Origin: Synergistaceae bacterium
GTDB lineage: Bacteria > Synergistota > Synergistia > Synergistales > Synergistaceae
NCBI GenBank assembly: GCA_030531285.1
Contig: JAUNNW010000047.1
Location: 1 to 9,517 of the forward strand
DNA length: 9,517 nucleotides
Reading direction: 5' to 3'
Positions within the stretch are counted from its first letter, which is position 1. Each line of letters starts with the position of its first letter. The position numbers and the translations under genes were made by a program. The notes under the pieces were generated by a model. That model saw only the letters and a program-made list of their open reading frames with translations, was not told the DNA's origin and did no database searches. Shown here piece by piece: positions 1 through 7,496 of this stretch.

Positions 1-2
1 TT

Positions 3-473
3 GCCCGCGGAAACCGCGCAGAGGATATAGCCGCCGCTGAGGCGAACGTAAAACGTCTTGCCGCAGAGGTCGAGCGTGCGAAAACAGGACTCTCGTACAA
101 GGAATTCCGTTCGCCTGTTGACGGTGTCGTGCTTACGAAAAATTACGAGGAAGGTGACGTCATAGCGGCAGGTTCGCCGCTTGCGACTGTCGGCAGAAAC
201 GACAAATGCTGGGTTAAAATTTACATTCCTTCATCACAGCTCGGTCTTGTGCGAGTCGGACAGACGGCGGACGTAACGATTGATGCGTATCCTGACTGTA
301 TTTTCCTCGGCAAAGTAACAAAGGTCAACGACCAGGCGGAATACAACCCAAGACTGTCGCTTACGCAGAATGAGCGCTCCAATATGGTGTTTTGGGTTAA
401 AGTTGCGCTTGACAATCAGGAAGGCGTTCTGAAGCCGGGCATGCCTGCGGACGTGAAACTGAACAACGACTAA
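3..473 (+). CDS. HlyD-family periplasmic adaptor (membrane-fusion) protein, 3' part
   Basis: The reading frame is open from the window edge to TAA at 471-473, so the 5' end is missing (about 156 residues visible). The first 35 or so residues are alanine/glutamate-rich (EDIAAAEANVKRLAAEVERA), as in the returning arm of the coiled-coil hairpin of membrane-fusion proteins. They lead into FRSPVDGVV, the lipoyl-like half motif, then a beta-barrel-like segment (VGQTADVTIDAYP, GKVTKV) and the closing KPGMPADVKL typical of YbhG/HlyD adaptors. Family knowledge: such proteins are anchored in the inner membrane and bridge an ABC exporter to an outer-membrane TolC channel. The next gene, an ABC ATPase, starts one nucleotide after the stop, and a TolC-like gene lies at the end of the same cluster, so this is very likely the adaptor of that pump. 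The substrate cannot be told. Confidence 0.9.
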   Translation, partial: ARGNRAEDIAAAEANVKRLAAEVERAKTGLSYKEFRSPVDGVVLTKNYEEGDVIAAGSPLATVGRNDKCWVKIYIPSSQLGLVRVGQTADVTIDAYPDCIFLGKVTKVNDQAEYNPRLSLTQNERSNMVFWVKVALDNQEGVLKPGMPADVKLNND

Positions 474-474
474 A

Positions 475-1407
475 ATGCCGCTTTCGGAAGAAATAGCCCT
501 CAGTTACGAACACGTTACCAAAAAATTCGGCAGCATTACGGCGCTGTCTGACGTGAGTTTTGAAATACGCCGCGGAGAAATCTTCGGTCTTATAAGTCCT
601 GACGGCTCCGGTAAAACAACGCTTATTCGTATAGCTATGGGGATTATCAATCCTGACGAAGGCGAATGCAAACTTCTCGGCAGCACGGACAGAAAAAAAG
701 CGCGCAGCCACGCAGGCTACGTGTCACAGCGTTTCGGGCTTTATCCTGATTTGACCGTCATTGAGAATGCGCTTCTTTTCGGTTCGCTTTACGGCGCTGC
801 GCAGGAAAGGACGCTTGAAAAGGCAGAAGAAATTCTTGCCCGCACCGGGTTGCTTCCGTTTAAGGACAGGCTTGCCGCCAAGCTTTCCGGCGGTATGAAG
901 CAGAAGCTTGCCCTTGCCACGGGACTGCTCCATACTCCGAAGATCCTGTTTCTTGACGAACCGACTACCGGCGTCGACCCCGTAGCGCGTCGCGAGTTTT
1001 GGGCGATGCTTTACGAACTCAACGCTTCGGAGGGGCTTACCATAGTTGTTTCTACACCATATATGGACGAAGCCGCGCTTTGTTCGAGAAAAATGTTTTT
1101 AAGCAAGGGGCAGCTGCTTGACATAGGAACGACTGAGGAGCTTGTTTCGCGTTATCCGCACCGCATTTTCAAGCTCGAATACGCGGACAGGCGGGCAAAA
1201 CCGGCACTGCTTGCGTGCGGCGGCGTTGTTGACGCGAATATGTTCGGTTCAAATTATCATATTGCGGTCAGCGATGCGGAAGCGGCGCAAAATTCAATAA
1301 AACGTCACTTTGAGGCAAAAGGCGCTGTGTTCCCGGGCATGACGGAGCTTACGCCTGCCCTTGAGGATCTGTTTGTCGCATTTGCCGGCGGAGACGGTGA
1401 GAAATGA
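475..1407 (+). CDS. ABC transporter ATPase, first of a pair (YbhF N-half-like)
   Basis: This 310-residue ATPase has every block of an ABC nucleotide-binding domain: Walker A SPDGSGKTT (41-49), Q-loop glutamine in GYVSQRFGLYPDLT (Q85), signature LSGGMKQ (137-143), Walker B ILFLDEP (157-163, catalytic E162) and D-loop TGVDP. Two positions are off consensus: the first Walker A glycine is Ser41, and the switch histidine is Pro195 (STPYMDEA). The YMDEA context and a C-terminal extension of about 110 residues resemble the N-terminal half of E. coli YbhF/YhiH, which is fused to a second ATPase there; here the second ATPase is a separate gene overlapping by 4 nt (ATGA). The ATG is one nucleotide past the adaptor stop and has no clear Shine-Dalgarno, so translation is probably coupled. 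It should power the permease at 2393-3526, likely as a heterodimer with the next ATPase. Confidence 0.93.
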   Translation: MPLSEEIALSYEHVTKKFGSITALSDVSFEIRRGEIFGLISPDGSGKTTLIRIAMGIINPDEGECKLLGSTDRKKARSHAGYVSQRFGLYPDLTVIENALLFGSLYGAAQERTLEKAEEILARTGLLPFKDRLAAKLSGGMKQKLALATGLLHTPKILFLDEPTTGVDPVARREFWAMLYELNASEGLTIVVSTPYMDEAALCSRKMFLSKGQLLDIGTTEELVSRYPHRIFKLEYADRRAKPALLACGGVVDANMFGSNYHIAVSDAEAAQNSIKRHFEAKGAVFPGMTELTPALEDLFVAFAGGDGEK

Positions 1408-2396
1408 GCAGAGTAGTTATAGAAACTAAAAACATGACTAAAAAATTCGGCTCCTTTACCGCCGTTGACAACGTTTCTATGCAGATTGAAGAGGGAACGA
1501 TATACGGCTTCCTCGGACCGAACGGAAGCGGCAAAACGACAACGATGAAGGTGCTGTGCGGACTGCTTGCCGCTACCTCGGGCGAAGGGCTTGTACTCGG
1601 AATGAACCTTGCCCGCTCGTCGCAGGAGATTAAAAACCAGGTCGGCTACATGTCGCAGAAATTCAGCCTCTATCCTGACCTTACTGCGAGAGAAAATCTT
1701 GAATTTTACGCCGGACTTTACGGCCTCAGCGAAGAAGAAAAAGCAGTACGTATTCCTGAAATGCTTGAACTGGCAGGTCTGACAGGCAGAGAAGACACGA
1801 TGACTTCGGTGCTGACGGGCGGCTGGCGGCAGAGACTTGCGCTTGGCTGCGCGATAGTTCATAAACCGAAAATCCTGTTCCTTGACGAACCGACAAGCGG
1901 TGTTGACCCGAAAGCGAGAAGACTTTTCTGGGACATTATCTACGGACTCTCCGCGGACGGAACGACGATAATGGTTACGACGCATTTTATGGACGAAGCG
2001 GAGCACTGTGACAAAGTAGCGTTCATATATTTCGGAAAGCTTATTGCAGACGACATTCCTGCCGCGCTCAAGAAAAAAATCCCGGGCAGACTGTACGAAA
2101 TTCAGGCGTCAAGCGGCATGGAGTTGCTTGCGGAAATACAGGACGGCGCGCTCGGAATACCGCTTATAGATTCATATTTCTACGGTGATAAGCTGCATGT
2201 CATTATTGAAGGAGACAGAGAACTTAAACGCGAAGGGCTTTTGTCCGACGCGGAGATTGAAGAAATAGAACCGTCTATGGAGGACGTCTTTGCCTATCTC
2301 GTCAAGTCTGAATCGGGCAAGGCGATGGAAGGCGGAAGAATTTCAGGTGCCGGCAGTTCACAGATAAAAAGCCGAGCCAGGGAGGCAAAAGCATGA
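1404..2396 (+). CDS. ABC transporter ATPase, second of a pair (YbhF C-half-like)
   Basis: This 330-residue ABC ATPase has a consensus Walker A GPNGSGKTT (38-46), Q-loop GYMSQKFSLYPDLT, signature LTGGWRQ (137-143) in place of LSGGQ, Walker B ILFLDEP (157-163, E162), D-loop SGVDP and an intact switch histidine H194 (TTHFMDEA). The GGWRQRLAL signature is what I remember for the C-terminal half of YbhF-type ATPases. The last 30 or so residues are a Gly/Ser/Lys/Arg-rich tail that looks unstructured. It overlaps both neighbours by ATGA (1404-1407 and 2393-2396), a strong sign of one polycistronic message. Together with the preceding ATPase it probably forms the asymmetric motor of the exporter. Homology to ABC exporters is certain; the pairing is inferred from gene order and complementary site deviations. 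Confidence 0.94.
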   Translation: MSRVVIETKNMTKKFGSFTAVDNVSMQIEEGTIYGFLGPNGSGKTTTMKVLCGLLAATSGEGLVLGMNLARSSQEIKNQVGYMSQKFSLYPDLTARENLEFYAGLYGLSEEEKAVRIPEMLELAGLTGREDTMTSVLTGGWRQRLALGCAIVHKPKILFLDEPTSGVDPKARRLFWDIIYGLSADGTTIMVTTHFMDEAEHCDKVAFIYFGKLIADDIPAALKKKIPGRLYEIQASSGMELLAEIQDGALGIPLIDSYFYGDKLHVIIEGDRELKREGLLSDAEIEEIEPSMEDVFAYLVKSESGKAMEGGRISGAGSSQIKSRAREAKA

Positions 2397-3526
2397 AAAA
2401 CAGCAGATTGAGAGCGCTTGTCGTAAAGGAATTCAAACAGACGCTGCGCGACAAAATAACGCTTGCCATACTTCTTGTAATGCCGATTGTTGAGCTGTTT
2501 ATTATCGGTTTTGCCGTGAACATGGATATTAAGCACGTATGGACGGCTGTTTTTGACCAGTCGCGCTCGCAGGACAGCCGCGAAATGATACGCTCCTTTA
2601 CCTCCAGTAACTATTTTGACATAAAGCTTTACGCAAACTCCGTTAACGAGGTCAATGAAGCCGTGCAGGCAGGTTATGCAAAAATAGGAGTGATTATTCC
2701 GTCTGACTACGCGTCGAAAATACACGGCGGCAGAAACACGAAGCTGCAGGTGATAGTTGATGCCACGGACAGCCTTTCGGCAAACTCCGCAATGGCTGCC
2801 GCGCAGACTCTCGGCATACTGAAATCAAACGAACTGCTGAGACAGCAGGCAATGCGGCACGGGATCAACCTCAGCGGACAACTTGTTGAAATGAGGACAA
2901 AGCTGTGGTACAACCCAGACTTTGTAACGTCATGGTACATGATTCCGGGCATTATGGGGCTTCTGCTGAGCATTTCGCTGATTACCCTTATGGGAATGGC
3001 GATAGTCCGCGAGGCGGAACAGGGCACGCTTGAACAGCTGCTTGTAACGCCTATGCAGGCATGGGAGCTTCTGCTCTCCAAAATATGCCCGTACATTATC
3101 ATAGGGTACCTTCAGATTGTGCTTTCTCTCGTAATAGGAATGATATTTTTTGACATGCCTTTTGTCGGAAGCCTGCCGCTCTTTATGCTGCTGACCTTCT
3201 TCTATGTCGTTTCCGACCTTGCTTTTGGCATAATGATTTCAACTTTCTCGGACAACCAGCTTCAGGCATTACAGCTTTCAACCTTTATAATACTGCCGAG
3301 CGTTATGCTCTCCGGCTTTATATTCCCGATTGAATCTATGCCGAAATTTTTCCAGTTCCTGAGCTGGACGTTTCCTGTAACCTTCTACAACGACCTTGCG
3401 CGGCAGATAATACTCAAGGGCGGCGGAATGGAATACGTGTGGGACGACGTAGTCGCGCTCTGTATATTTATTGCGGTCGTCTTTACGTCAAGCGTCGTTA
3501 AATTCAAAAAGAAATTCGTGCCGTAG
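2393..3526 (+). CDS. ABC-2 type exporter permease (YbhS/YbhR-like)
   Basis: This 377-residue inner-membrane protein has the ABC-2 permease layout. A cytoplasmic start (KEFKQTLRDK) precedes TM1 near residues 23-43, then a large extracytoplasmic domain of about 135 residues, and then five hydrophobic segments near 180-202, 232-254, 262-282, 290-312 and 350-368. The block MAIVREAEQGTLEQLLVTP between TM2 and TM3 is the coupling region characteristic of the family (E-x-G-T-x-E-x-L-x-V-T-P), and a late LSGFIFPIESMP loop is also typical. The start has a good Shine-Dalgarno, AGGGAGG at 2379-2385, 7 nt before the ATG. E. coli ybhGFSR has two permease genes; only one is present here, so it probably works as a homodimer. 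It would pass substrate to the adaptor and TolC partners encoded on either side. Confidence 0.94.
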   Translation: MKNSRLRALVVKEFKQTLRDKITLAILLVMPIVELFIIGFAVNMDIKHVWTAVFDQSRSQDSREMIRSFTSSNYFDIKLYANSVNEVNEAVQAGYAKIGVIIPSDYASKIHGGRNTKLQVIVDATDSLSANSAMAAAQTLGILKSNELLRQQAMRHGINLSGQLVEMRTKLWYNPDFVTSWYMIPGIMGLLLSISLITLMGMAIVREAEQGTLEQLLVTPMQAWELLLSKICPYIIIGYLQIVLSLVIGMIFFDMPFVGSLPLFMLLTFFYVVSDLAFGIMISTFSDNQLQALQLSTFIILPSVMLSGFIFPIESMPKFFQFLSWTFPVTFYNDLARQIILKGGGMEYVWDDVVALCIFIAVVFTSSVVKFKKKFVP

Positions 3527-3569
3527 GTCGTTAGTCCGGCATAAACGAAGCCATACAGAGGTGAACACG

Positions 3570-4892
3570 ATGAATAAATTCAGAAAAATAATTTTGGGAG
3601 CTCTGCTGACGGCTGTATGCACGTCGTCCGCCTGTGCGGCTGACTGCGAAAATCTTAGGCAGCTGCTTCTGCTTGCGGATAAAAACAACCCGCTGATTTT
3701 TGCCCAGCAACAGAAAGTCAGAATGGCGGAAGCCGCAGTTAACGAACAGACGGCGAAAATGCTGCCGAAACTGACAGGAGTCTATGCCGCTCTGTGGAAT
3801 GAAAATCCGCTGTTTGACGTGTCTCCTGCGCTTGCCCCGTTGTACGGTGTCCTGAAAATACAGCCGCCTGCGATGAATAACCCGCTTGCGGAAAAGAACG
3901 TTTTTCTTTCTGCAGCGCTGCTTACGCAGAGCATCTATTCCGGCGGTTCGCATCAGGCAGTCCGTGCGGCGGCAAAGCTTGCCAGAGACGCCGCGAAAGC
4001 TGAGGCAGTGCGCGTAACTCAGACGGTTGAAAATTCCGTCCGCTTGACCTATTACACCTACAAACGCGCTGAAGCGAAAGAAAAGGTGGCGGAGGAAGCG
4101 GTAAAACTTACCAATGATCATCTTGCGCAGGCAGAAAAGCTGTTTGCCGGCGGAGTTGTTTCAAAAGCTGACGTGCTCCGCGCAAAAGTAGCCGTTTCTG
4201 ACGCGGAGCTGAAGCTCATTAGGGCTAAAAACGGCATGGAACTTGCTAAAACCGCACTTGAAAGGGCAGTCGGCACAGAAGTTCAGGAAACGCTGCTTGC
4301 AGGAGACGCCGGTGCCGAAAACGCCGGCGAGAGCTTAACGGCAGACGAAGATCTTGCGTTTCAGAACCGCGCCGAACTCAAAATGTACGATTTTTACAGC
4401 AGACAAGCGGCAAAAATTGCAAGAGCCCATCAGGGCGAACTGCTGCCGCAGATACTCGGCTTCGGACTTGTTACCAATCTGGACAACAAGGGCTGGCCGC
4501 AGAACGATACTGACTGGCACGTAGGGCTTGCAGCTGCGTGGAAACTGTTTGACAGCGGCGAAGCCCATGCGAGAACAGAACAGGCAAGAAGTCGCTCGAA
4601 AGAGTTTCTTTACAGACTTGAAGACAAGAAAAACGAAATCAGAATGGAAGTGCGGCAGGCTGCGCTTAACCTCAAAGAAGCCAAAGCCCGCCTTGACGTT
4701 TCAAATCGTCAGCTGACGCAGGCAGAAGAAGATTACAGAATTGCGTTGCTGCGATACAAAGAAAGCATAGGTACGAATCTTGACATGCTGGATGCGCGGC
4801 TTGCGCTGACGGACAGCAAAACGAACGTTGTGGACGCAAAATACGACATAGCGCTGGCTGAGGCAAACTTGCAGTTTGCAATAGGAAAATAG
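3570..4892 (+). CDS. TolC-like outer-membrane efflux channel protein
   Basis: I chose the ATG at 3570 because it follows AGAGGTGA (3557-3564) and begins a clear signal peptide (MNKFRKIILGALLTAV, Ala-rich end SACAA, cleavage likely near residue 24-25). An upstream ATG at 3471 in the same frame would overlap the permease and bury that signal. The mature protein, about 415 residues, shows the two-repeat outer-membrane efflux protein pattern: long heptad-rich helices with Ala/Glu/Lys (AAKLARDAAKAEAVRVTQTV), the turn LFAGGVVSKADVLRAKVAVSDAEL-like segment in the first repeat, and YRIALLRYKESIGTNLDMLDA in the second, with strand-forming stretches between. Such proteins trimerise into a channel through outer membrane and periplasm. 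It lies 43 nt after the permease with no terminator between, so it belongs to the exporter operon and implies a diderm cell. Confidence 0.92.
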   Translation: MNKFRKIILGALLTAVCTSSACAADCENLRQLLLLADKNNPLIFAQQQKVRMAEAAVNEQTAKMLPKLTGVYAALWNENPLFDVSPALAPLYGVLKIQPPAMNNPLAEKNVFLSAALLTQSIYSGGSHQAVRAAAKLARDAAKAEAVRVTQTVENSVRLTYYTYKRAEAKEKVAEEAVKLTNDHLAQAEKLFAGGVVSKADVLRAKVAVSDAELKLIRAKNGMELAKTALERAVGTEVQETLLAGDAGAENAGESLTADEDLAFQNRAELKMYDFYSRQAAKIARAHQGELLPQILGFGLVTNLDNKGWPQNDTDWHVGLAAAWKLFDSGEAHARTEQARSRSKEFLYRLEDKKNEIRMEVRQAALNLKEAKARLDVSNRQLTQAEEDYRIALLRYKESIGTNLDMLDARLALTDSKTNVVDAKYDIALAEANLQFAIGK

Positions 4893-4904
4893 AATTCTTA
4901 TAGT
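4876..4904 (+). promoter_or_regulatory. Predicted sigma70-type promoter for nrdR-nrdD
   Basis: A -35 hexamer TTGCAA (4876-4881, 4 of 6 to consensus) is followed after exactly 17 nt by TATAGT (4899-4904, 5 of 6), placing a start near 4911 and a leader of about 30 nt before nrdR. The -35 lies inside the last codons of the TolC-like gene. No NrdR box-like palindrome is visible between here and the nrdR start. Read-through from the exporter operon is also possible because no terminator is seen after 4892. Confidence 0.4.
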
Positions 4905-4942
4905 CATTGGTTTTTAAAAGCGAAGCGAACAGAGGCAGATTT

Positions 4943-5419
4943 ATGCGTTGTCCGGTATGCGGTGCGGGTGAAACAAGAGTCATAGAAACAAGAAGCAGCG
5001 AAGACGGTACGGTGAACCGCCGGCGCAGAGTTTGCCCTGAATGCGAGGCGCGTTTTACCACGTTCGAAAGAATTGAAGAAAAGGAATATCTGTGGGTTGT
5101 CAAAAAAGACGGCACGCGGCAGGCGTTTGACAGACAGAAACTTCTGCGCGGAATGCAGCACGCCTGCGAAAAACTGAACATAGACCTGAACGTGCTCGAA
5201 GAAGCCGTTTCCGAAATTGAGCGCAAGGTTCGTGCGACAGGACAGGGAGAAATCGCCTCATCGCAGCTTGGTGATATGGTTGCCGAAAAATTGCACCGCA
5301 TCCACAAGGTTGCGTACGTCCGTTTTGCTTCCGTCTACAAGGAATTTACCGATGTGGAGAACTTTGCGGAAGAAATACTGCACCTTCTTGAAGAAAAGGA
5401 GCATAAAAGAAATGACTGA
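4943..5419 (+). CDS. nrdR: NrdR, transcriptional repressor of ribonucleotide reductase genes
   Basis: This 158-residue protein matches NrdR end to end. The N-terminal zinc ribbon has C3/C6 (MRCPVC) and C31/C34 (CPEC) around an Arg-rich segment (NRRRRVCPEC), followed by FTTFER and an ATP-cone (about residues 49-139; VVKKDGTRQAFDRQKLLRG, then VAYVRFASVYKEF). Family knowledge: NrdR senses ATP/dATP through the cone and represses nrd operons by binding paired NrdR boxes. The ATG at 4943 is preferred over an in-frame ATG at 4907 because NrdR proteins start at or next to the first Cys pair and AGAGG (4931-4935) sits 7 nt upstream. Its stop overlaps the nrdD start by 8 nt, so repressor and target enzyme are co-transcribed and probably translationally coupled. 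All zinc ligands and cone residues seem intact. Confidence 0.96.
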   Translation: MRCPVCGAGETRVIETRSSEDGTVNRRRRVCPECEARFTTFERIEEKEYLWVVKKDGTRQAFDRQKLLRGMQHACEKLNIDLNVLEEAVSEIERKVRATGQGEIASSQLGDMVAEKLHRIHKVAYVRFASVYKEFTDVENFAEEILHLLEEKEHKRND

Positions 5420-7496
5420 TTCTTCGGAACGTTATTTAAGGCAGGAAAGACTATTCAATTTTCGCGAATCTACAGACGTTGTGCTTATGGTTGATGCTCT
5501 CGGTCAGGGCGAAAGCTATGAGTGGGATCCAACGCGCATAAGAGATGCGCTCATAATAGAGGCGGGAGTTGAACCGTCCACAGCCGAAGAAATCTCCATG
5601 GAAATAGAAGACGATCTGCTCAGTCACGGCAGACAGCGCGTCAATACGGCAATAATACGCGAGCTTGTCAACGTAAAACTGTTCCAGCGCGGACTTGACG
5701 CAAAGCTGACTGACCACCGCAGAATAGGCATACCGCTTCACGATCTCGAACAGATGCTGTTTTGTAAAAACAGGGAAAATTCCGCCTCGGGCTACACTCC
5801 GGAATCCGTCAATCACACGGTGGCTGAAACCGTCATAAAAGAATACGCACTGTCAAAAATCTTTACGCAAGAGGTCGCGGAAGCGCACCTCAAAGGCGAT
5901 ATTCATTTGCACGACCTCGGAATGGCAAACCGTCCGTACTCATCGCTGCAAAGCGCGGCATACGTTGCGAGAAACGGGCTCCGCTTCCCCGGAGCGGTAT
6001 GCAGCGCGGCGCCGGCAAAACACGCCGATGTTCTGCTTGCACACCTTGTAACAATGACGACGCTTCTGCAGAACAGTTTCGCAGGTGCCTTGGCATGGGA
6101 TGCCGTGAACGTGGTTTTTGCGCCGTATCTCGACGGTCTGAGCGACGCTGAAATACGCCAGCTTGCGCAAACGATGCTGTTTGAATTTGACAGGCTTGCA
6201 AGCGGCAGGGGAACAGCGGTTTTTACAAGCCTTGACCTTTATTTTGATGTGCCGAAACATCTTTCAGACGCGCCGGCGACAGGCGCCGGCGGACAATATA
6301 CCGGTAAAAATTATTCCGAATACGCTCAAGACGCACGGAAATTCCTTCGCGCCTTGCTTGAAATATACAAGGAAGGCTGCGGCGAAGGACAGCCGTTCTT
6401 CTTCCCTAAAGCGCTGCTGCACGTTACAAAAGAAACGATTGAAACGCAGGACAAAGAGCTTCTGTTGCTCGCCTGCGAAGCTGCGGCGGAAAAAGGCAGC
6501 GTGCAATTTGTGTTTGATAAAGAGTTTATTACACTCGGCGAATGTTACCGGCTGGACGAATTCAGCGAACTGCCGTCGAAACTGCGCCGGTGCGTGATGC
6601 AGAATGTAACGGTTAATCTCCCGCGCGCGGCATACAAAGCGGACGGCAGCATTGACTCCCTGCTTGAAATCCTCTCCGGAGAACTGGAACTTGCCGCGAA
6701 AGCCCACATACAAAAAAGAGATTTTATTAAAAAACTGCTTGCCTACGGAGTGGAAGGCCCGCTTGGGGCGCTCGTCCACTCAAACGACGATGCGCCGTAC
6801 CTCAGGCTTGAAAAAGCTGAATATTTAATAGGTCTGCTCGGACTGAACGAAATGATTTCCTGCCTGACGGGAAAAGAACTGCACGAAACTCCCGAAGCGG
6901 CACAGCTCGGGCTTGAGATTGTCAGGACACTCGCGAAAAAATGCGCAGAACTCAGCGAAAAATACAACATGAAATTCATGCTTGAACAGACTCCGGCGGA
7001 AAGCACAGCTCTGCGCTTTGCCAGGCTTGACCTGAAACAGTACCCGCAGAAAGCTGAAAAAACAGTCAGCGGCGACGTTGCAAAAGGCGCTGTCTACTAC
7101 ACAAACAGCACGCAGCTTGCCGTATCTGCAGACGTCAGCGCTGTTAACAGGATTGAAGCTGAAAGCAAAATGCACCGGCACTTTGCCGGTGCCGTAACCT
7201 GCATTTACACCGGAGGAGTACGCAGCAGGGCAGAAACGGTGCTTCAGCTTGTCAGACACGCATTTGAAATCGGATGCTCGCAGCTTGCGCTGAGCCCGTC
7301 CTTCACAATATGCGGCGAATGCGGAAGCATATCGCGCGGACTGAACGAATACTGCCTTGCCTGTGAAAGCGAAAAGGTGGACGGCATTGCAAAGATAGCG
7401 GGACACTACTCCTACGTTTCGTCCTGGAACGCAGGCAAGCTTGCGGAACTTAAAGACAGAAAACAATACAGAGAACTTAACAGAAATGAAAATTAA
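5412..7496 (+). CDS. nrdD: Anaerobic (class III) ribonucleoside-triphosphate reductase
   Basis: This enzyme reduces ribonucleoside triphosphates to deoxy forms by glycyl-radical chemistry in the cytoplasm without oxygen. From the ATG at 5412 (AAGGAG at 5396-5401) it is 694 residues. An in-frame ATG at 5217 lies wholly within nrdR and is unlikely. Layout: N-terminal ATP-cone (about 20-107, WDPTRIRDALIIEAG to LTDHRRIG), then the barrel with GDIHLHDL (162-169), PAKHADV, NSFAGALAWDAVN, FAPYLDGLS, PFFFPKALLH and NVTVNLPR. The C-terminus holds a zinc site C634/C637 (CGEC) and C648/C651 (CLAC), then the probable radical glycine G664, 30 residues from the end, and WNAGKLAELKDRKQY. Size and layout resemble the Thermotoga/archaeal type. 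Oddities: the usual R-V-x-G-Y radical motif reads K-I-A-G-H, and RPYSSLQ has no Cys where I would expect one. C378 and C394 are candidates for the catalytic thiyl Cys. Confidence 0.95.
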   Translation: MTDSSERYLRQERLFNFRESTDVVLMVDALGQGESYEWDPTRIRDALIIEAGVEPSTAEEISMEIEDDLLSHGRQRVNTAIIRELVNVKLFQRGLDAKLTDHRRIGIPLHDLEQMLFCKNRENSASGYTPESVNHTVAETVIKEYALSKIFTQEVAEAHLKGDIHLHDLGMANRPYSSLQSAAYVARNGLRFPGAVCSAAPAKHADVLLAHLVTMTTLLQNSFAGALAWDAVNVVFAPYLDGLSDAEIRQLAQTMLFEFDRLASGRGTAVFTSLDLYFDVPKHLSDAPATGAGGQYTGKNYSEYAQDARKFLRALLEIYKEGCGEGQPFFFPKALLHVTKETIETQDKELLLLACEAAAEKGSVQFVFDKEFITLGECYRLDEFSELPSKLRRCVMQNVTVNLPRAAYKADGSIDSLLEILSGELELAAKAHIQKRDFIKKLLAYGVEGPLGALVHSNDDAPYLRLEKAEYLIGLLGLNEMISCLTGKELHETPEAAQLGLEIVRTLAKKCAELSEKYNMKFMLEQTPAESTALRFARLDLKQYPQKAEKTVSGDVAKGAVYYTNSTQLAVSADVSAVNRIEAESKMHRHFAGAVTCIYTGGVRSRAETVLQLVRHAFEIGCSQLALSPSFTICGECGSISRGLNEYCLACESEKVDGIAKIAGHYSYVSSWNAGKLAELKDRKQYRELNRNEN

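Noticed and set aside
1305..2006. Long minus-strand open frame (233 codons) opposite the ATPases.
   Set aside because: Its composition is that of an antisense shadow (Arg/Phe/Cys-rich), and the + strand genes carry unmistakable ABC motifs.
6271..6291. Seven-base GC-rich inverted repeat in nrdD.
   Set aside because: It encodes the Pro/Gly-rich PATGAGG loop in a normal frame; likely a codon effect.
7172..7192. Nine-base perfect hairpin (arms GCACCGGCA and TGCCGGTGC, 3-nt loop) inside nrdD.
   Set aside because: It lies in well-conserved coding sequence, has no T-run, and GC-rich codons can give this by chance.
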